Origin: Mycobacterium sp. 852002-51163_SCH5372311
GTDB lineage: Bacteria > Actinomycetota > Actinomycetes > Mycobacteriales > Mycobacteriaceae
Assembly (NCBI RefSeq): GCF_001667115.1
Contig: NZ_LZIJ01000041.1
Location: 1 to 63,286 of the forward strand
Direction of reading: 5' to 3'
Length of the DNA stretch: 63,286 nucleotides
In this document: positions 23,918-34,364 of the stretch, piece after piece
Position numbering within the stretch: the stretch's first letter is position 1
Layout: each line of letters begins with the position of its first letter
The notes under the pieces: model-generated
Told to the model about the DNA's origin: nothing
Databases searched by the model: none
What the model saw: the letters and a program-made list of their open reading frames with translations, nothing else
Made by a program: the position numbers and the translations under genes

Positions 23918-24541
23918 CTAGCCGATTTTGCGGTCGCGATGCTTGCGACGAGAGGCCAGCTCGTCTTCCGGTGCCGCAATCGACTCGCCGCCGTCGGCGC
24001 GCTCGCCGGGGAAGTCGGCGATGACGCCGGTCAGCTCACGCATCGCACCGGACACCGCGATGCCGAACACCCCTTGCCCGCCCTGCAGCAGATCGACGAC
24101 CTCCTCGGCGGACGTGCACTCGTACACGCTGGTGCCGTCGGAGAACAGGGTGATGTTGGCCAGATCCTGGACACCGCGCTGGCGCAAGTGGTCGACCGCG
24201 ACCCGGATGTTGTGCAGCGAGATGCCGGTGTCCAGCAGGCGCTTGACGATCTTGAGAACCAGGATGTCCTTGAACGAGTAAAGCCGCTGGCTGCCGGAAC
24301 CGGCCGCGCTGCGAATCGAGGGAACCACCAGCGATGTGCGCGCCCAGTAGTCCAGCTGACGGTAGGTGATGCCGGCGATCTGGCAGGCGCTTGGGCCGCG
24401 ATAGCCCACCAGCTCATCCGGCACGGAGTCGTCGGGGAACAGCCCGGGCTGCACAGGCTCGCTTGGTGCGGCAGCGTCAGTAGTCGCGACGTTCGCTTGG
24501 TCGGAAAGGTCCAGCTGCTCTTGACGTGGCTGCTCGCTCAC
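23918..24541 (-). CDS. resR: MerR-like transcriptional regulator ResR (Rv1830-like)
   Basis: MerR-type regulator of 207 residues. After an N-terminal tail the DNA-binding part reads [20 protein letters not shown]. The M. tuberculosis orthologue (Rv1830, resR/McdR) links growth resumption and division to antibiotic resilience. The GTG at 24541 is chosen because AGAGGA lies 8 bases upstream and the protein then begins [11 protein letters not shown]; an ATG 60 bases further upstream is possible. It lacks a typical MerR effector domain. Confidence 0.88.
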   Translation of the reverse strand: MSEQPRQEQLDLSDQANVATTDAAAPSEPVQPGLFPDDSVPDELVGYRGPSACQIAGITYRQLDYWARTSLVVPSIRSAAGSGSQRLYSFKDILVLKIVKRLLDTGISLHNIRVAVDHLRQRGVQDLANITLFSDGTSVYECTSAEEVVDLLQGGQGVFGIAVSGAMRELTGVIADFPGERADGGESIAAPEDELASRRKHRDRKIG

Positions 24542-24795
24542 GGTGGTTCCTCTCGCCGATCGCGCTCGTGTACTCGCTGCGTCACTGGCTGCCCCCGGCA
24601 ACCACGGTCGCTCAGGCCCGAGTGCTAGTGAGCATACGCTTTCACTAGCTGCCGTGGCCCGAGATGAATCTTCAAGTCGTGTTCAAAAGTATGGCTGCCA
24701 CCCGGGCCGGGAGCCGCCATCCGCGAGGCGTGTCGACAAAGCGGTGCCAGATGAGACGCATCCGTAACGTTGCCCGGGACGATGCCGGACCGCCG

Positions 24796-25290
24796 CTACG
24801 TGGCCTTGAAATCGTCAGGCGACACGCTGTCGAGAAATTCCTTGAACTTCTCCACCTCGTCCTCGCGAACCGCGCTGCTGGACTCCTCGTCGCTCTCGTC
24901 GGGAATCAGCAGGCCGGCCTGGGCCAGAACCGCTTCTTCGACGTAGATCGGAACGCCCACCCGCAGCGCGATCGCCACCGAGTCGGAGGGTCGCGCCGAC
25001 ACTGTGATGTTGCGATCGAAAATCAGGTCGGCGTAGAAGGTGCCCTCCTGCAAATCCGTGATTCGCACCTCTTTGAGCGAATGGCCAAGTGCGGCAATGA
25101 GATCCCTGATCAGGTCATGTGTCAGCGGCCGGGGTGGCTCGACCCCTTGCTGCTCCAGGGCGATGGCCGCGGCCTCCGACTGGCCTATCCAGATCGGCAG
25201 GTACCGGTCACCATTGGCTTCGCGCAGTAACAGCACCGGCTGGTTCTGCGGCTGCTCGACGCGAATGCCGACAACACGAACTTCACCCAT
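24796..25290 (-). CDS. Bifunctional nuclease-domain (DUF151) protein
   Basis: 164-residue protein, the same length as Rv1829. The single BFN/DUF151 domain is recognised by RYLPIWIGQSEAAAIALEQQG and ARPSDSVAIALR, followed by an acidic tail. Plant members show nuclease activity; in actinobacteria the role is unproven. The ATG at 25290 is preferred over a longer open frame because GGAGGG lies upstream and the match to the family starts there. Sits between two MerR-type regulators. Confidence 0.9.
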   Translation of the reverse strand: MGEVRVVGIRVEQPQNQPVLLLREANGDRYLPIWIGQSEAAAIALEQQGVEPPRPLTHDLIRDLIAALGHSLKEVRITDLQEGTFYADLIFDRNITVSARPSDSVAIALRVGVPIYVEEAVLAQAGLLIPDESDEESSSAVREDEVEKFKEFLDSVSPDDFKAT

Positions 25291-25397
25291 CTGTGTCTGC
25301 CCTCCGCACATGCCGCTGTGTCCCGACGGAAGCCGGTGCGACGACCCCGACAAGACCAGCGTCGCCGCACACCAAGCTGTCGAACGAAGTCTAGTCC

Positions 25398-26135
25398 TCA
25401 GCGGTGAAGAAGGTCGCGAACCGCCGACTTGATCAACGACGTGTGCAGGGTGATGGCAAGCGCAGCGACCTCGCGCGCCAAATCGTCGGCACGGTCGCGG
25501 GCGCCGGCCTTGCCGGCCTTGACTAGCGGCCCGGCGATCTGAGCGATCAGATCGGACTGCCGGTCCGCGGCTGACCGGAAGGCACGCAGATGCCGCGGCT
25601 CGACGCCGTATTCGGACAGCGCGCGCGCACATTGCAGAATCACGACCGCGTGTTCGTCGAAGAACCCGCCCGGCCCCGTCGTGATCACCCCGGCCTTGAG
25701 CAGCGCCGTCAACAGGTCGTCGTCCACCCCCGAACGTTCCAGCAGGTCCTCCCGGCTGAGCCGGATGCGGGGGGGCGCCACCTCTGCGGTGTCGGATCCC
25801 GAATCACCGTTGTCGGCCACTTGCACCAATCGCGGTACGCCGTAAGGCGATCCGACCGACGGCAGCTCACCGTCCGGCTGGGCGTCGAGCTGTGCCCGGA
25901 TCACCTTCAGGGGCAGGTAATGATCCCGCTGGGCGGTGAGGATGAAGCGGAGACGCGCACAGTCGTACGCGGTGAACCGGCGATACCCCGAGGCGGCGCG
26001 CTGTGGCGTCACCAGCCCCTCAGCCTCCAGGAAGCGGATCTTGGAGATGGTGACATCGGGGAAATCCGGCCGCAGCAGGTCGAGGACTGCCCCGATCGAC
26101 ATCCCGGCTACCGCCGGGCTATCGAGTGCGCCCAC
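25398..26135 (-). CDS. MerR-family regulator (Rv1828-like)
   Basis: 245-residue MerR-type protein. The winged helix lies at about residues 12-80 ([30 protein letters not shown]). A C-terminal region ([17 protein letters not shown]) probably serves dimerisation. The ligand is unknown and no cysteine metal site is evident. The GTG start overlaps the garA stop by one base (TAGTG), so translation is coupled to garA. Confidence 0.9.
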   Translation of the reverse strand: MGALDSPAVAGMSIGAVLDLLRPDFPDVTISKIRFLEAEGLVTPQRAASGYRRFTAYDCARLRFILTAQRDHYLPLKVIRAQLDAQPDGELPSVGSPYGVPRLVQVADNGDSGSDTAEVAPPRIRLSREDLLERSGVDDDLLTALLKAGVITTGPGGFFDEHAVVILQCARALSEYGVEPRHLRAFRSAADRQSDLIAQIAGPLVKAGKAGARDRADDLAREVAALAITLHTSLIKSAVRDLLHR

Positions 26136-26617
26136 TAGCCTCCGGTTCCCCCCTCGTCACCCTGCTTGGGTCCGGTCAGGAACACCAAGCGGAACTTGCC
26201 GATCTGCACTTCGTCGCCGTTGGCCAGCACCGCCGAATCCACCGGCTCGCGGTTGACATAGGTGCCGTTGAGGCTGCCGACGTCGACGACCTGGAATTCG
26301 GTGTTCTCCAACCTGAATTCGGCGTGACGACGGCTCACGGTGACGTCGTCGAGGAATATGTCGCTGTCCGGGTGCCGGCCCGCGGATGTGATGGGCTGGT
26401 CGAGCAGGAAACGCGATCCAGCGTTGGGTCCGCGCTTGACGACCAGCAACGCCGAACCCGCCGGGAGGCCTTCGACCCCGGACACCGTGCTCTCCGTGCC
26501 CGCCTGTGCGGGCGCATCGAGTTCGTTGAGGAAGTCGGCCCGAAAGACGGAAGTCGTCTCTACGGTGACATCATCGGAAGTCTGGTCCTGCGGACTTCCT
26601 GAGTCCATTTCCGTCAC
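26135..26617 (-). CDS. garA: FHA-domain regulator GarA
   Basis: 160-residue forkhead-associated protein (Rv1827). In mycobacteria GarA binds and inhibits 2-oxoglutarate dehydrogenase and NAD-glutamate dehydrogenase and activates glutamate synthase until phosphorylated by PknB or PknG. The N-terminal phospho-site ETTS (Thr21, Thr22) is conserved. The FHA domain (about 55-145) has [20 protein letters not shown] and GSLNGTYVN, the phosphothreonine-binding loops. A block of 10-bp repeats lies upstream. Confidence 0.95.
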   Translation of the reverse strand: MTEMDSGSPQDQTSDDVTVETTSVFRADFLNELDAPAQAGTESTVSGVEGLPAGSALLVVKRGPNAGSRFLLDQPITSAGRHPDSDIFLDDVTVSRRHAEFRLENTEFQVVDVGSLNGTYVNREPVDSAVLANGDEVQIGKFRLVFLTGPKQGDEGGTGG

Positions 26618-26680
26618 CCGCTGCTCCTTACTGGCTGCTGTGGCGTTCGACCGGGCCGCTTGGCCGGCTTTTCAGTTCAA

Positions 26681-26739
26681 ATGCCTTCAAATGCCTTCAC
26701 ATGCCGTCGAATGCTGTCAAATGCTCTCAATGCCTTCAA
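26681..26739. repeat. Six decameric repeats upstream of garA
   Basis: ATGCCTTCAA, ATGCCTTCAC, ATGCCGTCGA, ATGCTGTCAA, ATGCTCTCA and ATGCCTTCAA follow one another with a 10-bp (once 9-bp) period, consensus ATGCYNTCAA. They are 64-122 bases upstream of the garA start, between garA and gcvH. On the minus strand one copy contains TTGACA. Confidence 0.9.
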
Positions 26740-26830
26740 TACATATGTGTCGACCGTACCGCGCAGTGGTCCGCGATGTGGTTCCCACCGCAAGATCGTC
26801 GTGCGACGCTGGCTGGCACATTAGCAATCG

Positions 26831-27229
26831 TCATTCGGTCAGTGTGCCGCGGTAGGCCTCGGCGTCAAGCAGCGTCGCGAGGCCCGACTCCAACGCGGCG
26901 TTATCCGGCACCCGCAGATCCAGCAGCCACCCGGCACCGTATGGATCTGAGTTCGCCAGTTGCGGACTGCTTTCCAGCTCGGAGTTGACCGCTGCCACCG
27001 TGCCGGACAGCGGCGCATACAGATCCGAAACCGATTTCGTGGACTCCACTTCACCGAAGGATTCGCCCGCGGTCACTTCGGCGCCCACATCCGGCAACTG
27101 CACGAAAACGACATCGCCCAATGCCGATTGCGCGAAGTCGGTGATGCCGACTCGCACGATGTCGTCCCCGCTGCGGCGAACCCATTCATGCTCGGCGGTG
27201 TAGTGCAGATCGGACGGGATATCGCTCAC
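26831..27229 (-). CDS. gcvH: Glycine cleavage system H protein
   Basis: Lipoyl carrier protein that shuttles the aminomethyl group between P- and T-proteins. 132 residues from the GTG at 27229 (protein begins SDIPSDLHYTAEHEW, as in Rv1826); a TTG two codons upstream is possible. The lipoylated lysine is in GEVESTKSVSDLYAP. No glycine riboswitch is seen here, unlike gcvP. Confidence 0.95.
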   Translation of the reverse strand: MSDIPSDLHYTAEHEWVRRSGDDIVRVGITDFAQSALGDVVFVQLPDVGAEVTAGESFGEVESTKSVSDLYAPLSGTVAAVNSELESSPQLANSDPYGAGWLLDLRVPDNAALESGLATLLDAEAYRGTLTE

Positions 27230-27257
27230 GGGCAAGTCCTGTTCTGTTCGGTGGTGC

Positions 27258-28175
27258 TCACTTGACGGGCTGAGCGTATTGGCGTGCTTTTGGTTGCCGC
27301 AAGGTGGTCACGTCGACGCGGTCGGACTGTTGCACACTCATCCGCGCGCCGACACGTTTGGCGCTGTCCTCGGCGCCACCGGGAATGTTCATCGCCGCGG
27401 CCAAGGTCGGCGGATCGCCAATCGCCAGAACCGAATACGGCGGCGAAAAGGCTTTTCCGTCGATGGTCAGCGAGCCGGGACTGCCTACCACCCAGGTATC
27501 GACACCGACCCGAACGGACTGGCGCGCATCGTTGATCTCGATGGCCTCTGCGCCGGCGGCGCGCAACTCGTTGATGACGTCGAGCATCGTGTCTGGCGCC
27601 ATTCCGGGACCGGGGTCTTCGATCTTGACGGTGACGCCGGGCCCGGTGGCGCCCACGGACCCGACGAGGATGGCCAACGCGGCCAGCCTGGCCTGCGCGC
27701 TTTCGATGGCAGCCTGATCGGTGTTGCCGGACGCCCGCAATTTGTTCAGGGTGTTCTGAAGTTCGGTCACCTCGGTCTCCAGGGCGGCCTCACGTTGCCG
27801 CAGCGAGTCCAACAGCACCAGCAAATCGGCGGGCCGGGCGGTGTCAAGGGAATCGCCGGACTTGGTTTGGTGCACCTGGGTGGCAATGGCAACACCCAGT
27901 ACGACACACAAGAGGATGGCCAGCGCGCCGAACGCCAACCGCGAACGGCCACCCCGCAGCAGTCCGGACAGTCCCGTGCGGCGCAGCGGCCCGATTTCTG
28001 GCCGGGGACTGTTTCCGGGCAATTCGTGACGGCCGTGCTGGCCCGCGTCCGAGGCCTCGGAATCAGCGTCGGGCGCAACGTGCGGCGTCGACTTTTCAGC
28101 TTTGGCACCGCTTTCTGCGTGGTCCTGGGACTGGTCTTCCGGAAGGTCTCGGGACCCCGGGGGTCGCTCGCTCAC
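27258..28175 (-). CDS. DUF881 membrane protein (Rv1825-like)
   Basis: About 305 residues: a charged disordered N-terminus, one transmembrane helix (ALAILLCVVLGVAIATQV), a coiled-coil stretch (LDSLRQREAALETEVTELQNTL region) and an extracellular DUF881 domain (GPGVTVKIEDPGPG). Start placed at GTG 28175, where GAGATGAGG lies upstream; the longer open frame would overlap the DUF1290 gene. Function unknown; DUF881 proteins often accompany envelope or division genes. Confidence 0.85.
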   Translation of the reverse strand: MSERPPGSRDLPEDQSQDHAESGAKAEKSTPHVAPDADSEASDAGQHGRHELPGNSPRPEIGPLRRTGLSGLLRGGRSRLAFGALAILLCVVLGVAIATQVHQTKSGDSLDTARPADLLVLLDSLRQREAALETEVTELQNTLNKLRASGNTDQAAIESAQARLAALAILVGSVGATGPGVTVKIEDPGPGMAPDTMLDVINELRAAGAEAIEINDARQSVRVGVDTWVVGSPGSLTIDGKAFSPPYSVLAIGDPPTLAAAMNIPGGAEDSAKRVGARMSVQQSDRVDVTTLRQPKARQYAQPVK

Positions 28176-28191
28176 CCTGACCTCATCTCTG

Positions 28192-28590
28192 TCATGCGCC
28201 GAACAGCCGGCGCCGCAATGCGGCGGCATTGCCGAAGATCCGGATACCCAGCACGACGATGATCGCCGTGGACAACTGGGTGCCAACGCCGAGTTGATCC
28301 CCGACGTAGACGATCAGGGCTGCCACCAGGACGTTGAACACGAACGACACCACGAAGACCTTCGGGTCGAAGATCCGCTCGAGGTAGGCGCGCAGCCCGC
28401 CGAACACCGCGTCGAGCGCGGCCACCACGGCGATGGGCAGATAGGGTTGGACGACCTCCGGCACGCTGGGGTGAAAGAACAGGCCCAGCACGATGCCGAT
28501 CGCAACCGCAGCGATACCGATCATGCTGAGCGGATTCCAGTCGTCGGCAAGGGCATCTGGATCACCAGGACTTCTCTCACTAGGGCCCAA
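28192..28590 (-). CDS. Small basic DUF1290 membrane protein (Rv1824-like)
   Basis: Up to 132 residues, mostly membrane ([17 protein letters not shown], then [16 protein letters not shown], then [21 protein letters not shown]). The TTG at 28590 overlaps the upstream DUF881 gene by 11 bases. An ATG at 28527 is the alternative and would start directly at the first membrane helix. The family is conserved in Gram-positives next to DUF881 and divisome genes, with no assigned function. Confidence 0.85.
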   Translation of the reverse strand: MGPSERSPGDPDALADDWNPLSMIGIAAVAIGIVLGLFFHPSVPEVVQPYLPIAVVAALDAVFGGLRAYLERIFDPKVFVVSFVFNVLVAALIVYVGDQLGVGTQLSTAIIVVLGIRIFGNAAALRRRLFGA

Positions 28591-29503
28591 TCTGTTTGGC
28601 GAACTTGACTTCCCGGATTGCTCCGGCGGGCAGCGAAAGTCGATCGGAGATGTTCACGCTGACGCCGACGCTGTAAGACGTCTCCAGCAGCCTGAGGCGG
28701 TGCAGACCGGGGCTGTTTTCGAAAGCGTCTCGCATCCCGTGCGGCGGCCCGACGGCCAGGATCGTATACGGGCTGCTGGTGGGATTGTTGTCGACCAGGA
28801 TGGCTCCGCCAGCCTGCCGGATCGTCACGTTCGGGCCGATCCTGGCGCCGCCGACCGAAATGGCCTCTGCGCCGCTCGCCCATAACGAGTTGACGACCAG
28901 TTGCAGATCCCGGTCCAGGATGATTTGCCGGCTGCCGTTCACGCGCTGCTTGGACACGTCGGAAAGGTTCGGTCCCACGCCGGGATCGGTGACCGTCACC
29001 GTCAGGCCAGGACCGGTGACCGCTGTGCTGGCCGCGGCCAGGCTGAGCGCGTCGAGGCGGGTCAGCAGCCGCTGTCCCATTGCGTTGTCAGCGAGTGCTA
29101 GACGCTGCACGTCATCAACTTGAGCCGCGAGCAGGTTGCGGCGCTGGGCCAATTTGGCGGCCGCCGTTTGCGTTGACCGCACACTGGTCGCCAGCAGCTG
29201 CTGCGCGGTACGCACGCCGGGTGCAACCGAGCGGGCCTGCGCTACCGCGGCGGCAAAAACCGTGACTACCAGCATTGCCGCCAGCGCCTGCCAGATCCAG
29301 CCGAAAACACGTGCTCGCCGGCTCGATGGGCGATCTGGGCGGTTCCGTTTGGCGGCTGCGGCGGCGTAACCGGGGTCGAGGTGTTCCGAAAGTAGGGCCC
29401 GCAGCAGCGACGGCACCGGGATCAGGGTGGGCCGTGCGGCCGCATGGGCGCTACGACCTGCGTTGGGGTCATAGCCGCCGAGGCGCCGGTCGGGTTCAGA
29501 CAT
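28580..29503 (-). CDS. DUF881 membrane protein (Rv1823-like)
   Basis: 307 residues, paralogue of the Rv1825-like gene with the same plan: cytoplasmic tail, one helix ([18 protein letters not shown]), coiled coil and DUF881 domain ([16 protein letters not shown]). It overlaps pgsA2 by 8 bases and the DUF1290 gene by 11, so the three membrane genes and pgsA2 form a tightly coupled unit. The two DUF881 proteins flanking a DUF1290 protein suggest one complex. Confidence 0.87.
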   Translation of the reverse strand: MSEPDRRLGGYDPNAGRSAHAAARPTLIPVPSLLRALLSEHLDPGYAAAAAKRNRPDRPSSRRARVFGWIWQALAAMLVVTVFAAAVAQARSVAPGVRTAQQLLATSVRSTQTAAAKLAQRRNLLAAQVDDVQRLALADNAMGQRLLTRLDALSLAAASTAVTGPGLTVTVTDPGVGPNLSDVSKQRVNGSRQIILDRDLQLVVNSLWASGAEAISVGGARIGPNVTIRQAGGAILVDNNPTSSPYTILAVGPPHGMRDAFENSPGLHRLRLLETSYSVGVSVNISDRLSLPAGAIREVKFAKQIGP

Positions 29504-30122
29504 GCTTACCCGCTTGCGGGGTTGCCGGGCGATCGGCCCGGCTGAGCTTGGGCATGTGGCGAACCACCAGCGTCATCTGCAGGATGTACAGGACGAACGC
29601 CCAGAGGTACATGTACAAGCCCCAGATCAGAAAGCCCCAACCGCAGACGCCCACCACTCGGCTCCACAATGCGTGCCACTGGCCCAGCAGTATTAGCGGA
29701 AAGCCCGACATCAACGCGAAGGTCGCTGCTTTGCCGACATAGGTGACCGGCAATGCGGAGAGCCCCCGACTCCGCAGCGACGGCAGTGTGGCAGCCAACA
29801 GCCCATCGCGGGCGAGCAGCGTGATGACGAACCACCACGGCACAATTTCGCCGGCCGCCATGGTGATCGGGACGGCAACCATGTAGAGGCGATCGACCGC
29901 GGGGTCCAGCAGAACGCCCAAGCGTGAGGACTGGTTGAGCATCCGCGCGATCTTGCCGTCGGCCCAGTCGGAGATCCCGCTGAACATCAGGATCGCCACC
30001 GCCCAGGCGTTGGCGTGCGCCACCAGCAGCACGTAGATGAACACCGGGATGAGCAGCAGACGGATGGCGCTCAGCACGTTGGGTACCGTCAGCACCCGAT
30101 CGGCTTCGTGTGCGGGCTCCAT
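29496..30122 (-). CDS. pgsA2: CDP-alcohol phosphatidyltransferase PgsA2
   Basis: Integral membrane enzyme of 208 residues transferring a phosphatidyl group from CDP-diacylglycerol to an alcohol. The complete motif [20 protein letters not shown] followed by LDPAVD gives D-x2-DG-x2-AR-x8-G-x3-D-x3-D. Rv1822 is annotated as phosphatidylglycerophosphate or cardiolipin synthase-like; the acceptor is not certain from sequence. Confidence 0.9.
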   Translation of the reverse strand: MEPAHEADRVLTVPNVLSAIRLLLIPVFIYVLLVAHANAWAVAILMFSGISDWADGKIARMLNQSSRLGVLLDPAVDRLYMVAVPITMAAGEIVPWWFVITLLARDGLLAATLPSLRSRGLSALPVTYVGKAATFALMSGFPLILLGQWHALWSRVVGVCGWGFLIWGLYMYLWAFVLYILQMTLVVRHMPKLSRADRPATPQAGKHV

Positions 30123-30192
30123 ATGCCGTGACCCTAGCCCGGCCCCCTCTGCGGTGGCGACGCGGTCCGCATCGACGGACCGGGGTGAGCCG

Positions 30193-32529
30193 CTAGCGGA
30201 ACACCCCGGGCAGGCTCAGCGTGGACAGCGTGTCATCCGCCAGCGGATTGTCGTTGACCATGTACGTCCACGTCGAGGTCGGTCGCGCCAGCTTGGACAG
30301 ATCCAGCCCCGGCTCCTCTTCGAGCACATTCGCGGTCTCGAAGGTCTGCTGCGCCGCCTCGATCGCGTCGGCGGCCAGCGAGGCGAACGCGTCGACCGCC
30401 AACCGGTGAAACTCGTCCAGCGGATTCTGGCGGCCCAGTGCACGCAAATGGATGCTTTCCCGGATGTCGGCGAGATATGCCAGATGATCGGCCCAGCCGC
30501 GGTCCAAGTGATACAGCATGATCAGTCGGCAGATCTTTTCCAGACGTTCCTCGGCCTCGTCCTCGGGCATCGCCTCGGCCAGCTCCTCGTACCGCTTCGG
30601 AGCCAGCTCGGCCAGTTCCTCGCGCGCAGTCACCGTGCGCAGCAACGTGTTTCGCCGTTCCACGATGATGGCGCGCTGCTGGGCGATCAGCTGGTTGTAG
30701 CGCCAGGTGTTGGCGTGGACGTCCAGCATCCGGCCCTCCGCGACCCGCTGGGCATGGTCGAGCATCCCGGCCGCCTTCGGGCTGACGATGCGGCCGTCCT
30801 CATCAGTCTCCATGGGCAGCTTGTTGTAGTCGAGGTTGGCCGCGACCACGTCGTCTTCCCAACTCGAGAAGAACACCGAGGACCCCGGATCGCCCTGACG
30901 TCCCGCCCGGCCGCGCAACTGATTGTCCAGCCGCTGGGTGTGATGCCGGCCGGTCCCGACCACGTGCAGACCGCCGAGTTCGGCGACCCGGTCGTGGTCG
31001 GACTCGTCGGAGCCGCCGAGCCGGATGTCGGTGCCGCGCCCGGCCATCTGGGTGGACACCGTGACCGCGCCGAATTTCCCGGCCTCGGCGATGACCTGCG
31101 CCTCCTCGGCGTCGTTCTTGGCGTTGAGCACCACCGCGGGAACGCCGCGGCGCAGCAACCGTTCGTGCAGCTCTTCGGATTCGGCGACGTCGCGAGTGCC
31201 GACCAGCACGGGCTGCCCCGTCTCGTGCACCTCGGCGATGTGGTCGATGATCGCGTCGTTCTTTGCCGCTGCGGTGATGTAGACCCGGTCGGACTCGTCC
31301 TCGCGGATGTTGGGGGTGTTCGGCGGTATCGGCGAGACGCCGAGCTTGTAGAACTGGCGCAGCTGTTCGCCGGCAGCCAGTGCGGTGCCCGTCATGCCGC
31401 AGACGGTGGCGTAGCGGTTGATCAACGCCTGCACCGTGATGGTGTCGAGCACCTCGCCGGTCTCGGTGGTCTCGATGCCCTCCTTGGCCTCGACGGCAGC
31501 CTGCAGGCCGTCCGGCCAGCGCTGCAGCTGCGCGATGCGGCCGCGGGACGCGTTGATCAGGTGCACGGCGTCGTCGCGGACGATGTAGTGCACGTCGCGT
31601 TGCAGCAGCACGTGCGCGTGGAGAGCGACGTTGACCTCGGTCAGGGTGGTCCCGACGTGTTCCTCGGAATACAGGTCGATCCCGCCCAGAGCCTTCTCGA
31701 CCTTGCGGGCGCCGCTCTCGGTCAGATGAACGTTGCGATTGTCGGAGTCGGTGTCGTAATCCGTCTCCGCGGACAGGTTGCCCACCAGCTTGATGATCTC
31801 CACGCGTGGGGTCTCCCGGTGGGTGGTGCCGGCCAGCACGAGCGGCACCAGCGCCTCGTCAACCAGCACCGAGTCGGCTTCGTCGATAAGCGCCACGTCC
31901 GGATTGGGCGATACCAGGTCTTCGACGTCGGTCACCAGCTGATCGCGAAGCACATCGAAGCCGATTTCGTTCACCGAGGCGTAGGTGATCTCGCAACCGT
32001 AGGCGGTCCGCCGCTCCTCGCTCGTCGACTCCCCGGTGATCCACCCGACGGTCAGTCCCATGGCCTCCAGCAGCGGGCCCATCCACTCCGCGTCGCGGCG
32101 GGCCAGATAGTCGTTGATGGTCACGACGTGCACGTGTCGTCCGGCGAGGGCGTAGCCCGCGGCCGCGATCGCGCCGGCCAGGGTCTTGCCCTCACCGGTG
32201 GCCATCTCGATCACGTCGCCGGCGAGCATCCGCAGGGCACCGAGCAACTGCACGTCAAATGGTCGCAGGCCGGTCGCCCGCTCGGCCGCTTCCCGGGCGA
32301 TGGCGAGAAACTGCGGGATGTCGTGGGATTCCGCGAGATCGTCGAGATTCAGCAGCCCCGCCGCTTTGCGTAGTTGCTCGTCTTTGAGGTCGGCGGCTTC
32401 CTCGTCGTATTCGGCGGAGGCGTTCACCTCGGCGAGGGAGCGGTTTCTGTTCTTCTCCGTGCTGGCGCCGAGCAGCCGCCAGAATCGGCTGCTGACTCTG
32501 CCAGGTTGGCTTTGGGTGGTCTTCGGCAC
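30193..32529 (-). CDS. secA2: Accessory Sec ATPase SecA2
   Basis: Second SecA of mycobacteria, which exports a subset of proteins including virulence factors. 778 residues, shorter than housekeeping SecA. Walker A is [11 protein letters not shown] near residue 110; the DEAD-like motif is [13 protein letters not shown]; the second helicase domain has [15 protein letters not shown]. It lacks the C-terminal zinc/linker tail of SecA1. GTG start. Equivalent to Rv1821, upstream of pgsA2. Confidence 0.95.
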   Translation of the reverse strand: MPKTTQSQPGRVSSRFWRLLGASTEKNRNRSLAEVNASAEYDEEAADLKDEQLRKAAGLLNLDDLAESHDIPQFLAIAREAAERATGLRPFDVQLLGALRMLAGDVIEMATGEGKTLAGAIAAAGYALAGRHVHVVTINDYLARRDAEWMGPLLEAMGLTVGWITGESTSEERRTAYGCEITYASVNEIGFDVLRDQLVTDVEDLVSPNPDVALIDEADSVLVDEALVPLVLAGTTHRETPRVEIIKLVGNLSAETDYDTDSDNRNVHLTESGARKVEKALGGIDLYSEEHVGTTLTEVNVALHAHVLLQRDVHYIVRDDAVHLINASRGRIAQLQRWPDGLQAAVEAKEGIETTETGEVLDTITVQALINRYATVCGMTGTALAAGEQLRQFYKLGVSPIPPNTPNIREDESDRVYITAAAKNDAIIDHIAEVHETGQPVLVGTRDVAESEELHERLLRRGVPAVVLNAKNDAEEAQVIAEAGKFGAVTVSTQMAGRGTDIRLGGSDESDHDRVAELGGLHVVGTGRHHTQRLDNQLRGRAGRQGDPGSSVFFSSWEDDVVAANLDYNKLPMETDEDGRIVSPKAAGMLDHAQRVAEGRMLDVHANTWRYNQLIAQQRAIIVERRNTLLRTVTAREELAELAPKRYEELAEAMPEDEAEERLEKICRLIMLYHLDRGWADHLAYLADIRESIHLRALGRQNPLDEFHRLAVDAFASLAADAIEAAQQTFETANVLEEEPGLDLSKLARPTSTWTYMVNDNPLADDTLSTLSLPGVFR

Positions 32530-32564
32530 AGGTCAACGGTACGCGAGCGGCCGACTCCCACCGC

Positions 32565-32620
32565 GAGCGTGCGCGTTTGTCCGGGACACGCCGGGGACGG
32601 GCGTACATTTGTGCACGCTC
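32565..32620. repeat. Dispersed 56-bp palindromic repeat, copy 2
   Basis: GAGCGTGCGCGTTTGTCCGG through GTGCACGCTC. Same length and arms as the copy at 23841-23896. It again lies 3' of a minus-strand gene (ilvG) and 5' of the next (secA2). Confidence 0.8.
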
Positions 32621-32638
32621 GGCCTCATGTTGGGGCTG

Positions 32639-34282
32639 CTAGGCCAAGTTGGACCGGCGTGGATAGGCGACCGCGGGGTCGGTGAGCACGTTGACGACGG
32701 CGGGCAGGCCACTGGCAAACGCCCGTTCCAGTGCCGGCCGAAGCTCGGCGGGCGCTGACACCAGCTCCCCATGGCCGCCCAGTGCGCGCACCACCTCGTC
32801 GTACCGGGTGCCGGGCCGCAGCTCGGCCACCACCGAATAGCCGTACAACGCCTCCATCGGGTGCTTCTCCAGGGCCCAGATGCCGTTGTTGCCGATCACC
32901 GATACGACCGGCACGTTGTGCCGGACCAGGGTGTCCCATTCCATGCCGCTGAACCCGAACGCGCCGTCGCCCTGCAGGAGCACGACCTGCCGGTCCGGAC
33001 GGGCCAATTTGGCCGCCAGCGCGTAGCCCGGGCCGGACCCCAGGCAGCCGAAAGGTCCGCTGTCCAGCCAGCATCCGGGCTGATAGCTGTCGATCACCCG
33101 GCCGGCGTAGGACCCGAAGTCGCCGGCGTCGATGACGACAACGGCGTCGCGGTCCAGCATCGGGGCCAACTCGGCATACACCCGCATCGGGTGCAGCGGG
33201 ATCCGGTCGTCGGCGAGCTCGGTCTTCTCGCGATCGCGCGCCGCGGTCTCCGTGGCACGCAGCTCGGCGATCCAGTCCTGATGGTCAGCGCCGTGCTCCC
33301 CGGAAAGCGCCGACAGGATCGTCGTCAGATCCCCGTACAGGCCTGCCGCGATTGGCCGCGGATGTTCGCGCCCAGGCTCGACACGGTCTGCCACGACGAT
33401 CTGGGTTTCTGCCCCGAACACGCCCCCGAACCCCAGCCGGAAGTCCATCGGCACGCCGACGACCAGCGCGACGTCCGCCCCGCCCAGTGCCTTTCCGCGC
33501 GCCCGCGAGAAGGCCAGCGGGTGATCGGCGGGAACGACACCCCGGGCCATCCCGTTCATCAGCACCGGAATCTGGCGTTCCTCGGCGAGGCGCAGCAGGG
33601 CTGCCTCCGCGCGCCCCCACCAGACGTTCGTCCCGGCCATGATCACCGGGCGCTGGGCCGCCGAAAGCAGGCTCGCAGCGCGGTCCACGGCTTGCGGATC
33701 GGGTGGCGCCGCCGCGGCCAAATCGGAGAGTGCGCCGGGGCTGCCATCGTCGTCGGCCATCGAGAAGACGTGATCCATCGGGAAGTCGACGAATCCCACG
33801 CCGGAGGGGGCGGTGACCGCCGCGTGCAGCGCTTCGTCGACGAGCCGGCCCGCCGCCTCGGCCGACTCGGCGGTGGCGGCGAACCGGGTCAGCGGCGCCA
33901 CAAACGGCACGTGGTCGATCTCCTGCAACGAGCCCATCCCCCAGCGCAGAGCGGGTGCGCGGCCGCCCAGCACCACCAGCGGCGACTGGTTCTGCTGTGC
34001 GGCGGCCATCGCACTCATCCCGTTGGTGACGCCCGGTCCCGCGGTGAGCGCCGCCACCCCGGGCACCCTGGTGACCTTCGACCAGCCCTCGGCGGCGAAC
34101 GTCGCCGTCTGCTCGTGGCGGGTGTCGATCAGGCGAATGCCTTCGTCGCGGCAACCGTCGTAGATGGAGAACAGATGACCGCCCGACAGGGTGAACATCG
34201 TGTCGATACCGTTGGCGCGCAGTCGGCGGGCGATGAGCCGGCCGGCGTGGACGGTTTGACTGGGCGGAGCGTCGGTGCTCAT
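32639..34282 (-). CDS. ilvG: Acetolactate synthase-like ThDP enzyme IlvG
   Basis: Thiamine-diphosphate enzyme of 547 residues, equivalent to Rv1820. The ThDP/Mg2+ motif begins [15 protein letters not shown] and closes at IGNN. The N-terminal domain has [14 protein letters not shown] and [14 protein letters not shown] with the activating glutamate. Classified with acetolactate synthases, but several such paralogues act on other 2-keto acids or as oxalyl-CoA decarboxylase-like enzymes, so activity is uncertain. Confidence 0.88.
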   Translation of the reverse strand: MSTDAPPSQTVHAGRLIARRLRANGIDTMFTLSGGHLFSIYDGCRDEGIRLIDTRHEQTATFAAEGWSKVTRVPGVAALTAGPGVTNGMSAMAAAQQNQSPLVVLGGRAPALRWGMGSLQEIDHVPFVAPLTRFAATAESAEAAGRLVDEALHAAVTAPSGVGFVDFPMDHVFSMADDDGSPGALSDLAAAAPPDPQAVDRAASLLSAAQRPVIMAGTNVWWGRAEAALLRLAEERQIPVLMNGMARGVVPADHPLAFSRARGKALGGADVALVVGVPMDFRLGFGGVFGAETQIVVADRVEPGREHPRPIAAGLYGDLTTILSALSGEHGADHQDWIAELRATETAARDREKTELADDRIPLHPMRVYAELAPMLDRDAVVVIDAGDFGSYAGRVIDSYQPGCWLDSGPFGCLGSGPGYALAAKLARPDRQVVLLQGDGAFGFSGMEWDTLVRHNVPVVSVIGNNGIWALEKHPMEALYGYSVVAELRPGTRYDEVVRALGGHGELVSAPAELRPALERAFASGLPAVVNVLTDPAVAYPRRSNLA

Positions 34283-34364
34283 GTCCGCAGCCTATCCGTC
34301 GCGCTCGGGTACCTTCGCGGGGAAGTAAGCCCGGCAGATGCCTGGCAGCAAGGAGACGTCATAG

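Noticed and set aside
28176..28286. Upstream extension of the Rv1825-like gene
   Set aside because: Overlaps the DUF1290 gene and reads as shadow sequence; the GTG at 28175 has a suitable ribosome site.
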